A DNA stretch of 64,000 nucleotides from Pomphorhynchus laevis (Eukaryota; Acanthocephala; Palaeacanthocephala; Echinorhynchida; Pomphorhynchidae): positions 89,907 through 153,906 of the forward strand of contig WNNJ02002070.1 of NCBI GenBank assembly GCA_012934845.2. Reading direction: 5' to 3'. Shown in pieces: positions 53,991 to 64,000 of this stretch. The notes under the pieces are model-generated. The model saw only the letters and a list, made by a program, of their open reading frames with translations. It did not search any database and was not told the DNA's origin. The translations under genes and the position numbers were made by a program. How positions within the stretch are numbered: the first letter of the stretch is position 1; every line of letters begins with the position of its first letter.

Positions 53991-55599
53991 ATTGCCAGCA
54001 CTGATTCCTATGATCTCTGAATCACCTAAGTGTTAAATATAAAGAAAGAATTCCTTGATTTCCTCTCGAAAATTACGGTTTTAGAAATTCATTTATTGAA
54101 GGTTGGTTTTAGAAATTCATTTCATTGAAAGTTTTATTAAAGGTTGGAATTAATGAAGTGACCATAGCAATGATTTTATTAATTAAGATCAGTTTAATTG
54201 AGTCAAATAATTGAGTAATTGATAATAATTCGAAATATTATAAGCAATAACATGAACATCAAAAGCAAAAAAGAATCAGTAAAGTTATTTACTCAGTTAA
54301 GATCACATAACTGAGTAAATTAAAAGACATCGCTACGTTTCTTTACCATGCAAAAGGTTTGCGTACATTCCATAAGATGTCATTTTTAAAAGAATATCTT
54401 TTAGCTATACCGAGTTATTTTTCAAGATATTTTTTCCATTATTCAATTTTTAGCTTTTTACAAAAACTACATTTTACAAAATATAAGAAAATTACATTTT
54501 CGTTAAATTGTCACAGTTTAAACGTATCTATTCGACTCGATCTACAAGTCACTTTGAATTTAATTGTGTGTATTAACATTAGTTTAAGATTAAAGAAAGC
54601 TTCTTCATTATTCAAAATTTGTAACATTCATTTTGAATTTTTGGAAATTTTGTATTCTGAAGAAGCTCGTATGTGACGAGCAAAATTTGTGTTATTTGAG
54701 ATTCAATAAATGCTCCCAAGCTTTATATCTTCAACGTTTATATCTTTCAACCTTGAATAGCAAAACAAACGGAATGACCCAATTTAATTTTTTTATTTCG
54801 TTAGAATTTTTATTTTAATTAATTTCTAAACTATTTTGTAGAAATTATTTTGTAGCATAGAAATTATTTTTAGTGTGGGTTAGTTTATAAATTATTTATA
54901 CCGAAACGCTTTATGTAGATGAAAGCAAGCACATTGAAGTCCTGATATAATTAGGATTAGCAGGATCATTCCTATCATCAATTGTTTATAGGAATGCTCT
55001 AAATATAATTGAATATTTCAATATTTTAAATTAATAATTAAAATTACGACAAACTTGAATAACAAGACAAACGGAATAACCCAATTTAATTTATAGATTT
55101 AATGATTTTTTTATTTTAATCAATTTCATTTGTACTTTAATAAAAGATGCAACATTATATTATAATATAATATTAGTAGAATATAATATTATATATAAAT
55201 ATATTATAATAATTATAATTTTGCCGTATTATACATATAATAATACATATTATGTATATTGACCTGACGATGATAATTTTGTCTTGAGGATGATAGCAGT
55301 TAGCTATAAACATAATAATAATTTTATTCTCTCCATTAAAGATTTTCTTAATTTTATAAACCGTTTAATAACTCAAAATGTATTAAAATAACAATTGGTA
55401 GATATCAGAAGAAATAAATATACAACCTGTCTATTGACAATTACCTGGGTTTTAAAGTTGATCACACAAAGCAGTTTACATTTTAAAGTGTAAACACTAA
55501 GATGAACCTTTGACATTTTTGTGAATTAAACAATCTAGATATTAATGTGCTAAAAAATTTACGAAACTTGAAAATTTATACATAACATTGTATGAATAT
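53991..55599. other. Long AT-rich spacer
   Basis: A 105-codon plus-strand open frame at 54359-54676 shows no recognisable domain and is rich in Phe, Leu and Lys, as expected by chance. The phrase ACGGAATGACCCAATTTAATTT at 54770 recurs at 55070 (ACGGAATAACCCAATTTAATTT), a diverged local duplication. Nothing else is supported. Confidence 0.35.
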
Positions 55600-55839
55600 T
55601 ATGTATAAAAACAAAGTCCAGACGTTAATAATGATATGCTAGTGAAACAAATCAGATCACTTTAATAAGTTATTATTAAAGTGATAATAAGTTGAAATAA
55701 GTTATTATAATAACTTATTTGTTGGGTCCACATATTTTGTAGACCCAACAAAATATGTATGAAATATGTTTAAAATACGTATCTATTAAATCATTTATTT
55801 GAAGAAAGCCAATATCATTACAAATAGTTGCAATTCTTA
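55600..55839. repeat. Hairpins and a reversed Penelope-like fragment
   Basis: TTGTTGGGTC and GACCCAACAA pair at 55719-55750. From 55757 the minus strand matches the Penelope-like C-terminal block (AATATTGGCTTTCTTC-like codons), so the forward element that follows is preceded by an inverted piece of its own 3' end. Confidence 0.55.
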
Positions 55840-57424
55840 AAATTTCATTATTTAATGCATTATTTAATTCATTATTTAAGAAAGCTGCTATCAAAAGGGT
55901 ATAAATATAGATTAAATAATAACAACGACAAAAATAAAATTTACAATTCGTTATATAATAACTTAAATGATTACTTTAGTAAGCTGATTAATAGTGAAAG
56001 CTCGAATATATCTAAGATAAACATTTGGAAAACTTATATATTTGATAAAATTAAAAATAAAATGAAAATAACAAACAATTACAAAAGGAAAGATAAAATT
56101 AATAAATATATGTATACAGAACTTACTAAATTAAAGGATAACTATATAATAACAACTATTGATAAAGCTAGTAATAACTTTGTCTTCATATGCAAAAAGC
56201 TTTATTATGATATACTAATGAAATAGGTTAATTCTAATGATTTAAATGTAAATCCAACATATGAACGTAGTGAGTTGAGTTTAGAAACAATTATTACAAG
56301 TCACTGTTCTATAATGGATAAAAGGGTATAAAGGTTGAATTAAATAATAAAACTATACCCATAGTATATTTCAATCCAAAATTACATAAAAATCCAATAA
56401 AACCTAGGTTCAAATGTAGTGCGTTTTAATGCACATTAAAACCACTTTCTGTCTATATAAATAAAATACTTAAAGTAATTAAAGCACATTTTAAAAAATA
56501 TTGCAAGGTAATTGAAATTAATACTGGTATAAAACACTATTTCATTATTAATTCTACAAAAGAATTTTTAGAACAGACAAAAGGAATAAATTTTCAAAAT
56601 ATAAATACGTACGATTTTAGTATGCTTTATACAAATCTAGATTTAGTAGATATTAAAGAAGCATTAGTAAAATTAATCAATCTTATATTCAGAAAAAGAT
56701 ATACATATATATGTTATAAAAATTATAAGCCTATCTAACAAAAATCAAACCATCAAGTAAATATAAACATATGGATAAAATGGAATTAATAGAATCCTTA
56801 AATATTTTGATAAATCAAAATTATTTAACAGTAGGTACATCTATATTTAGACAAGTAAAAGGTGTTCCAATGTGAGGTAATAGTAGCCCAATTATAGCTG
56901 ACTTGTTTTTAAGCTTTATAGAATATGAATTTGTTCATAACTATGTAAAAACTAAATCTAAACTACATAAATATGTGAAATATATGTTTCGATACATTGT
57001 TGATATATGTGTATTTAATTCTAATAATTTTTATTCAATTAGTGAACAAATTTATGCAGAAAGCCATATTCTTAACAAAACCAATATTGATGAAAAGGAA
57101 GGTGTATATATATTAACATTAAATTAACATTAACTAAAACTACTATTAATTTATATCGTAAAGATGATATTTAAATTTACAAGAAACATATTTTTGCATG
57201 AGCATTCATGTATACCATATAATATAAAATATAATAAATGAGATAATGACATTTTAAGAATTGCAACAATATGTAATGATATTGGCTTTCTTCAAAATCA
57301 TTTAAATAATTTAATAGATGCATATTATAAACTAGGTTACTTTAAAAATACCATCAAACAGAAAATAGTAAAAAATATAAACCAACACAATAATATAAAA
57401 AATAAATTTAAACTCTTAAGTGCC
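55840..57424 (+). mobile_element. Penelope-like (or related) retroelement, broken
   Basis: The plus strand encodes an N-terminal charged region, then TTIDKASNNFVFICKKLYYD, YFNPKLHKNPIKPRF, a block with YDFSMLYTNLDLVDIKEAL, GNSSPIIADLFLSFIEYEF, FRYIVDICVFNS and, after breaks, NIFLHEHSCIPYNIKYN and NDIGFLQNHLNNLID. The (L)DKxxxxVxICK...PKxHK...FxxxYTxL...GxxxSPIxADLxLxxxE order is that of Penelope-like and related reverse transcriptases. The aspartates of the YxDD box are changed, and the element is broken several times. A family X copy follows its 3' end directly. Confidence 0.65.
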
Positions 57425-57805
57425 AAATTTTTATGGATGGATAATAAATAATATACTTTGTATTAGAATAAGATACTAGATAGTTTTATCAGATGAAATA
57501 CATCATTAACATGTATTTGCCCTGCTGCTATGTTGGGTAGAGGAGTTAGGGGGCGAAACCTGATAGCATAGCAGTTCCTCCTGATGACCTCTAATTCTTA
57601 TTCTGATACAACGTCTGTTATTTATTAGTCAATTCATAAAAATGACGTTTATTTTAAATTTCATTTTTTATTTTAACTTGATTTAAATTATAGAAAATCT
57701 AAAAACAATTATTAATTTTATTATTTTATTATTACTTTTTGATTTAGCATTATTATGTTTTGTTTAGTTTATAATTATATTAAATACGTAGACTCAGTTA
57801 TCTGA
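57425..57805 (+). repeat. Family X, full-length forward copy
   Basis: It runs from ATGGATGGATAATAAATAAT to ACGTAGACTCAGTTATCTGATTT. The core is CTGCTGCTATGTTGGGTAGAGG, GGGCGAAACCTGATAGCATAGCAG, TTCCTCCTGATGACCTC. It interrupts or ends the Penelope-like element at AAATTTTT. Confidence 0.75.
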
Positions 57806-57814
57806 TTTAATTAT

Positions 57815-58060
57815 ATTAAATAATTATATGGTATCCATGAATTCTCATGCAAAAATATGTGTTTTGTAAATTTAAATATGTCATCTTAACGATATAAATT
57901 AATAGTAGTTTTAATTTATGTTAATTTAATGTTCATATCATTAAATTAAATTAATTTAATTTTAAATTAATTTTCGTATCATTAAATTAATTTTCTTTAT
58001 CATTAATATTGGTTTTATTAAGAATGAGGCTTTCTTGTTTCTCATCATAACAGCAATTTA
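57815..58060 (-). mobile_element. Penelope-like fragment, reversed
   Basis: The words GAATTCTCATGCAAAAATATG, GTCATCTTAACGATATAAATT match 59345-59420 where the minus strand encodes the C-terminal block with IFLHEHSCIPYN. Only pieces remain. Confidence 0.55.
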
Positions 58061-58118
58061 TATTGCCATAATTTGGTGTAATAATAATTAAAAATATCTA
58101 TTTAATTAACAAATTTAT

Positions 58119-58373
58119 TTACAAGTTGGAAATGTAATAAGTATACTTTATTGAGCCCGAAGTGAGATCTGTATGATCAATCATATTAACTTTTGGATCT
58201 AACCCTTCAGAGGTCGACATCACATATGGAATGAAATATCCCTTTTCTATTACGCGTTCTAAACATTTGACATTTTTTCGATTGTGGTGACAGTCTAATA
58301 TGTTCGAGGGGATTACATACGCCTGTGTACGTGAGTTAAAAATCGTAACATCCAAGAATGTTCGCTCAGTCAT
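58119..58373 (-). pseudogene. Retroelement C-terminal domain fragment (LDV..FN type)
   Basis: The minus strand encodes RTFLDVTIFNSRTQAYVI, then HHNRKNVKCLERVIEKGYFI and PYVMSTSEGLDPKV. This follows the same order as the domain at 0.7-1.2 kb: LDxxIFN, HxxKxxKxxERV, G.F.P.V.ST.(G)G. About 70 residues remain. Confidence 0.5.
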
Positions 58374-58462
58374 CTCGAAACGCCCAATCCCGTTTCGAGA
58401 TCACTCTTGTAATTGTGGCTACATATATGAGTCATACACAATTATTTATTATTTATAAAAAA

Positions 58463-58655
58463 ATATAAATCAGATCAGTTAACTGAGTCTACATATATTA
58501 AATTATTGATATATTAAATATAATGATAAATAAAAATAAAATAATTAAATAATAATAAATTATTATAAATAAAACAGTAATTTAAAATTTAAAATAAAAG
58601 TCATTTTTATGAATTGACAAATAAAATACAGTGTGTCAGAATAAGGATTCGACAC
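58463..58655 (-). repeat. Family X copy, reversed, partial
   Basis: AAATCAGATCAGTTAACTGAG opens the reversed tail, and TTTTTATGAATTGACAAATAAA marks the tail-core junction. The core is cut off after GTCAGAATAAGGATTCG. Confidence 0.65.
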
Positions 58656-58802
58656 CTATTCCTCAACAAAATTAAATGAGGCATGAATTAAATATTGAGC
58701 ACAAATCCAAATTTATACTTTTATTAAATTAGGAATTATTATATTAAAATAAGATATGTTTTCAAGGCGGTCATAATCTTTTAAAAAGGCACAAATATGT
58801 CT

Positions 58803-59082
58803 TCATAAGTGTATTTCGTGGGATGTATCAGCTTGACTCGTTAGATAATTTAATCGGACGTTCAAATAGATTATTTTCGTGATCCTGCTTATATAATTAG
58901 CAAGTATATTAGTATAAAACTTGCTATGACATTTACTAGCAATAGTAAACAAAAATCTAATTTTATTGTCTTTTAAACTTATTATATCCAAATTAAAACG
59001 GTTTGCATGTTTCTTACTGAGCCATATTGACAATTTACGAATGTATTCGGAATCAATTTCAGTCATTTGCAAATTTCCTATT
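58803..59082 (-). CDS. Possible last exon of an unidentified host gene
   Basis: An open minus-strand frame follows an acceptor ATATATTGTAG (59083-59084 AG). It encodes about 92 residues with balanced composition: IGNLQMTEIDSEYIRKLSIW, KKHANRFNLDIISLKDNKIR, FLFTIASKCHSKFYTNILAN, then LNYLTSQADTSHEIHL and a stop at 58803. It reads like a folded domain, not chance AT-rich sequence. I do not recognise the family. A Penelope-like fragment lies just upstream in what would be the preceding intron. Confidence 0.45.
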
Positions 59083-59099
59083 CTACAATATATTATCGT

Positions 59100-59135
59100 G
59101 CATAATCGATAGGTTCCATCTTTTGGATGGAACCT
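59100..59135. repeat. Hairpin, 9-bp arms
   Basis: GGTTCCATC and GATGGAACC with a five-base loop lie at 59112-59134, between the exon above and the Penelope-like fragment. Confidence 0.7.
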
Positions 59136-59136
59136 A

Positions 59137-59720
59137 TTTGCCACTTAAGAGTTTAAATTTATTCTTTATATTATTGTGTTGATTTATATATTTTACTATT
59201 TTCTGCTTGATGTTATTTTTATAGTAACCTAGTTTAAAATATGTATCTATTAAATTATTTAAATGATTTTGAAGAAAGCCAATATCATTACATATTGTTG
59301 CAATTCTTAAAATTTCATTATTTAATGTATTATATTTTATATTATATGGTATGCATGAATGCTCATGCAAAAATATGTTTCTTGTAAATTTAAATGTCAT
59401 CTTTACGATATAAATTAATAGTAGTTTTAATTGATATTAATTTAATGTTCATATCTAGATATACACCTTCTTTATCATTAATATTGGTTTTATTAAGATT
59501 TATTTTATTAAATTTATTTTTTACATAGTTATGAATCGTTACAAATTGTTGATTGCAATTATTTTAGTTAAATATCAACAATATGTCATATATTGATGAT
59601 ATAGTCATATTTAAGATATAAATTACATGAATGATGATGCAAAAATATGTTTATTCGAATGTCATCTTTACGATAGAAAATTGATGTTAATTTAATGTTC
59701 ATAGCTAAATATAACCAAGT
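59137..59720 (-). mobile_element. Penelope-like fragment, reversed, best-preserved C-terminus
   Basis: The minus strand from 59560 reads EGVYLDMNIKLI, TTINLYRKDD, then KFTRNIFLHEHSCIPYN, NEILRIATICNDIGFLQNHL, IDTYFKLGYYKNNIKQKI and KNKFKLLSGK. This is the C-terminal region of the same reverse transcriptase family as 55840-57424. A further smaller copy of the Lys-Asp-Asp block lies at 59600-59720. Confidence 0.6.
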
Positions 59721-61487
59721 TTGCATAAAATCTATAAAAAAATTATAAAATCTTTTTAATGATTAACTATTGACTTTTCCATACATATTACTTAAATTTG
59801 AAAAAATAATTTGAATTGAAGTCGTTTGCTCGAATAAATCGTTTTATTCGACAATTTAATATATATATTATTCAATATATATTTTATTCGACTATCTAAT
59901 TTGAAGATGTTTGACAAATTTAAATTTCTTTGTAATGCAAGGTAATATTTATTTACATTACAAAGTTATATATAAGGTATAATAGGTCAGGTAATGTCTC
60001 ATTCGTTAATTTATATTTAGTGTAATTTAGTTTATATTTAGTTTATATTTATTCTAGTACTGACCTTTTATTAACGTCACTTGTTTTGCTTGATGTTCGT
60101 CTTTTGGAACATTATTGAAATGTTCAGATTTGCACGATTTAGTTATGCAAGGAAGATGTGCAGGTGCTACAGGTGATGCTAAATGATAGTGTTCATCAAT
60201 CTAATGTTCTTCAATTTTATTAATATAATGTAAATTTTATTTGTAAATTAAATATGTAATTAATATATTTATTATTTATCATAATCTATTATTTAATATT
60301 TAATTTATTAAATATTAATTTTTATAAATTAAATATTAAATATTTAATTTACTATATATTTATTTATTATTTACTTATTATTTTTAGATAATAAATTTAA
60401 TACATTATCTCAATATATCTTGATATTATCATTATCTATCGATAATATTTAACGATGTAATATTATCATTATAAGATCATCATCTCTTAATATGATAATG
60501 TAGTTTTAATTATTAATTAATTTCTATTAATTATATTAATTCATAGTTATATACTAACTATTAAATAGTAATAAACTATTAATTATTATATTAATCAAAA
60601 GCTTATTACTTGATATATAAAAACATTTATTAGCAAGTAGCACATTTAATAATTATAAAAATTATCTAATTTTTATTAAGCAATTAAAAATGTAATTATC
60701 AATAATTAAATTAAATTTATTATTCAAATGTTATGGAAACATTACATTTGATGTGACTAGAATTCGTTATATTGTTATCTAAACCAGGATATTTCTTATT
60801 TAGGTTTACTTGCCAAAACGTTGCTTGTATCTACGGGATATAAAAATTCGATTTGAGTGTCTCTATACATAAAAACTATAGACAGAGTTTATTAATCAAA
60901 AGTAATAATCATCACGGTTCTTAATAATCGTCACTTGATATAAAATGTAATTGAATACCTTAGAGCTAACGTTAACGTTTTTGCTGGTGTAGACTGATCA
61001 AACTGGAATTTAATGCTCTAATTGAAAAATTTTATTATCTTTTACATACAATTATTTCTCTACGATATATATTTTAACATAATTTAATATTTATATATCA
61101 ATTAAATTATTAACATAATTTAATTTAAATTAATTTTGTAACGAAATTTTTTAGATAATATTTCTGTATTACCAGAAAATACTGCTTAACTGGAATTAAT
61201 GAGTTATAATTATTTAAATATTAATAATTTAATATAACTAATTTAAATAAAATACTGCTTAATATATAATTAATATATAATATATAATATATTAATATAT
61301 AATATTAATTAATATATAATTATATTATTTATATATAATTAATTTAAATTTATAGTTATCTATATTATCCATAATTTTATTTAAAATTTTAGAATTTTTC
61401 GACTAAACACTTATCGTTACTTATCTTATTTATGACCTAATTATCAGCTCATCTTACTTTGCGGTGATGTAGTGTCTTGTACTTACA
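59721..61487. other. Long AT-rich spacer or intron
   Basis: Very AT-rich with extended TAATATATAATT runs near 61255-61340. Positions 60090-60200 are more balanced (GATGTTCGTCTTTTGGAAC, GGAAGATGTGCAGGTGCTAC) and might hold a small exon, but no frame is convincing. Confidence 0.35.
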
Positions 61488-61990
61488 GGTCCACTTAATT
61501 TTGAATTTACGTCCAAAGTGGTCGTTATCCAAAGTAGGCCGATTCTCTAGAACAAAATTTATTTGGCTATATGGTGTATCAATGTTTCTATTATGTGGGG
61601 GTGACATCCTTCTGTATATGTTGGCAATTCGTCCGGTGGATCGCAAAACATTGCTAGCCGATGATTGTCTAGATATTTTACCGCACCAGCTATACATATG
61701 TACCCAGCTAGATATGTTTTCTCTTCTTCCAGAGACCTCTAGTCTATCATTACCACAATATGCATTTTCAGGCAGATTGAATTCAATGACCTGTAGGGAA
61801 ATCTTCATATGCTCTTTGACGATTATTGTTGTAAAACATTGGCCAACTGAATTCTCAGCATATTCTTGAGGATACCAAGGACTTAATAGAAATCCCTCAG
61901 TTCTATCATACGAATTATAATACGCTTGGATTTTACTTTTGTTTTGTAAATATCTTTTCGACTGTATTATTTCAGAACACATCTCTTTGA
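61488..61990 (-). CDS. CUB-domain exon of a secreted or membrane protein
   Basis: CUB domains are extracellular beta-sandwich modules with disulphides. This internal exon is bounded by an acceptor AATTTTTAG (61991-61992) and a strong GTAAGTA donor just below 61488 on the minus strand. It encodes TEGFLLSPWYPQEYAENSVG then QCFTTIIVKEHMKISLQVIE, FNLPENAYCGNDRLEV and YSWCGK. The pattern G.h.SP.YP..Y..N..C......h.h.h..F.L.....C..D.L.V...CG is the CUB core. A hydrophilic loop follows (RRMSPPHNRNIDTPYSQINF) and FGRKFKIKWTC ends the exon. No stop interrupts the exon. Its partner exons are not certain; a candidate lies at 63.7 kb. Confidence 0.75.
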
Positions 61991-62302
61991 CTAAAAATTT
62001 AAAATCAATGCAATCAAATAAATATTTGAAATACAATAGGTTTGAACACATAAAATTTTAAAATTAAAATTGATCAGTAAATACAGATTTTAAATATTTC
62101 GTATTGACATATTATAAGATTATTGGCATTAATAAGATATGAATTATAAATATGTAGATATTGAACTAATATTTATATAAATTGTTCAATAAATAAATTA
62201 ATTATTAATTAATAATTAATTAATAATTAATTCATTGTTTCTTTTTACCGATAGATAAAAGATTTATCCGATTAACTAAACTAGATAAAAGTTTTATCTA
62301 GT
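61991..62302. other. AT-rich intron
   Basis: Contains the dyad AAACTAGATAAAA / TTTTATCTAGTTT at 62279-62305 immediately left of the family X copy and TTAATTATTAATTAATAATT repeats. Confidence 0.4.
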
Positions 62303-62705
62303 TTTACGGATGGATAATAAAACAATATGCATTGTGTTGGAATAATATACATTAGATAATCAAATTTCATCAGAGGAAATACGTCATAAGCATGTAATTT
62401 ATCCTATTGCTATGTTGCTCGAGGAATAAGGCTGAAACCTGATAACATAGAAGTTCCTCCTGATGACCTCTAATTCTTATTCTGATACAACGTCTGTTAT
62501 TTATTAGTCAATTCATACAAATTGACTTTTATTTTCAATTTCAATTTCAAATTTTAACTTGATATAAATTATATAAATCTTATATAACAATCATTATTTA
62601 ATTATTAATTAATTATTAATTAATTATTTAATTTTTTGAATTTTATTTATCATTGTTTTTAATTTATAATATACAATACTGAGACTCGGTTATCTGATTT
62701 GAATT
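62303..62705 (+). repeat. Family X, full-length forward copy
   Basis: Starts ACGGATGGATAATAAAACAA and ends ACTGAGACTCGGTTATCTGATTT. The core keeps GCTATGTTGCTCGAGGAATAA, GAAACCTGATAACATAG, TTCCTCCTGATGACC. The stretch CTCTAATTCTTATTCTGATAC to TTATTTATTAGTCAATTCATA is identical to the 57.6-kb copy, showing recent common origin. Confidence 0.75.
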
Positions 62706-63711
62706 ATTTAAAATCATTTAAATAAAAGTATTTTTTATTTTTGAGAATTAGCCAATGTTCTGAAATGTTGAAAACGATTAACTAAATTCACATACACAGT
62801 TATATATACGTAAAATACTGATATGCTTACCAAATTAGAGTAATTATATATGCTTACCAGATAGAGAAATTATAAATGATTATTTATTATTATAAATAAT
62901 ATTATAATATTATATGTATTACATATTATTATTTATTTATAAAAAATATAAAAATACCAAACAATGATGTAAATAGCACACGCATCTGAACAGATCAACA
63001 TATCTTTTAGTTTTATTTTTCTTTGTTAAGACAACGAATTTCTTTTTTATATATTGCAATTTTCAGACTAATCAATTTTTAGACCATTTTGATTGTATTC
63101 TTTACTTTATTTAATTTGTGTAAATTTTCCCAAAACCTAGAGTCTAAGAAGTTACTAATAAAATATTTCTTTGCTGTTATTAAAAATAACAGCAAAGAAA
63201 TAAAAATATAAATTATTTGTAAATTAAAAATGTGGTTTTGCTCGGTCCACGCTTGCAACCTATCTTCTTTAATGTAGTCGGCGATAACGAGTTTTCATTA
63301 TAACAATATAATTGTATTATTCACAGCAGCTGTCCTAAGCTTTTCCAAACCATTAGGTATATATTTAATGTCGGCACGTGTCTTCTTGCATCATCTTTCA
63401 ACGAATGTAGACTTCATCAGTATTAAATTAAATTATTAAAAATAATTTTAAATTATATTTATATGCTCATAAAATATTTATTTATCAACGTTTATATTGT
63501 GTTTATTTAATTAAAAAGATTTAATAGACTATTAATATAATAATTAATGTATAAATATATTACATAATATATCTTATAGTATTAATATTATATATTATAT
63601 ATTAATTAATATTTTATTTGTGTTCAATAATTTTGAAATTTAGTTCTATTATAATTTCAAAGCTGGTATGATATACGCAGATTGCAGCAACCTATAAATA
63701 ATGAAAATTAC
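62706..63711. other. AT-rich sequence
   Basis: Mostly AT-rich. AAAATATTTCTTTGCTGTTATT and its near-perfect inverse AATAACAGCAAAGAAAT form a hairpin at 63160-63200. The more balanced stretch 63230-63420 has a short minus-strand frame (KKTRADIKYIPNGLEKLRTA) that I cannot assign. Confidence 0.4.
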
Positions 63712-63800
63712 CTCCATTCCAGGTATCCTTTCCAGTAATTTCGAATCTTCTAATTTATTGGGAAAGCACAAACTGCTTTGCTTGTAACAGTATCTGTATT
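63712..63800 (-). CDS. Possible upstream exon of the CUB gene
   Basis: The minus strand reads CYKQSSLCFPNKLEDSKLLE RIPGME and then GTAATT, a fair donor at 63710-63711. Two cysteines suit an extracellular protein. The acceptor is unclear because an in-frame TAA lies a few codons upstream. It would be on the same strand and upstream of the CUB exon at 61.5-62.0 kb. Confidence 0.25.
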
Positions 63801-64000
63801 ACTCTTTGCAGTACATATACTTATCTGTGAAGTATAGATACTTATATAAGCATATTGACTAAAGAATCGTTAAATAAGATGACCCACTAAAAATCCGTTG
63901 CCTAAACTTCGGTTGCACCGTGTAATTACTAATTAATTAAAGAACCTAGGCGTATCTCTCTAGAATTATTAAGGACTTTTTGCTCAAACACTGTGCAGCA
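63801..64000. other. Window end, no feature
   Basis: Balanced sequence without a recognised frame or repeat. Confidence 0.25.

Noticed and set aside
54359-54676. 105-codon ORF as a membrane protein gene
   Set aside because: Composition is what AT-rich DNA gives by chance; no splice sites, domain or repeats support it.
57540-57600. CTGATGA and GAAAC boxes in the family X core as a hammerhead ribozyme
   Set aside because: The boxes are in permuted order and the stems required around them cannot be formed; block pairing fits a hairpin or pseudoknot instead.

Overview
The window is AT-rich eukaryotic nuclear DNA from an animal, most likely a small-genome or repeat-rich invertebrate. The evidence is the host genes: a neuroguidin-like nucleolar protein, a protein O-xylosyltransferase split by introns, a CUB-domain exon, a Shaker-type potassium channel tetramerisation exon and a ubiquilin copy. 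I cannot name the species. No tRNA, rRNA, CRISPR array or bacterial operon was seen.

Layout. 0-8.8 kb: decayed retroelement pieces, then a minus-strand ubiquilin pseudogene cut by a plus-strand CR1/L2-like LINE (LINE A). 9.7-10.6 kb: an intact single-exon neuroguidin gene. 10.7-15.2 kb: a tangle of short AT-rich repeats (family X), a LINE remnant of another clade and a possible small exon. 16.0-22.4 kb: a 35-bp tandem repeat followed by a satellite array of about 380-bp monomers with a 2,475-bp higher-order period. 22.8-30.8 kb: three more CR1/L2-like LINE copies (F, D, E) and foldback-like elements. 31.2-41.2 kb: a xylosyltransferase gene in at least three exons, whose introns hold LINE fragments, a hairpin and a fossil Ty3/Gypsy element; a copy of its third exon's start lies upstream of exon 1. 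41.6-50.4 kb: a local direct repeat, a nearly full-length CR1-like LINE on the minus strand (B), and an I/Nimb-like LINE (C) head to head with it. 50.5-64 kb: a Kv-channel T1 exon, an unknown ORF, a tRNA-derived SINE-like unit, nested Penelope-like fragments, an unidentified exon, a CUB exon and family X copies.

The genes do not form a pathway; they are separate housekeeping or membrane genes among dense retroelements. The most informative patterns are structural: a covarying hairpin at the LINE 3' ends, a conserved ORF1/ORF2 overlap in which the ORF2 start sits inside a conserved Arg-Trp-Arg of ORF1, the satellite's higher-order structure with a nested hairpin, and a roughly 390-bp family (X) with a conserved possible pseudoknot. 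I see no clear new defence or biosynthetic system.
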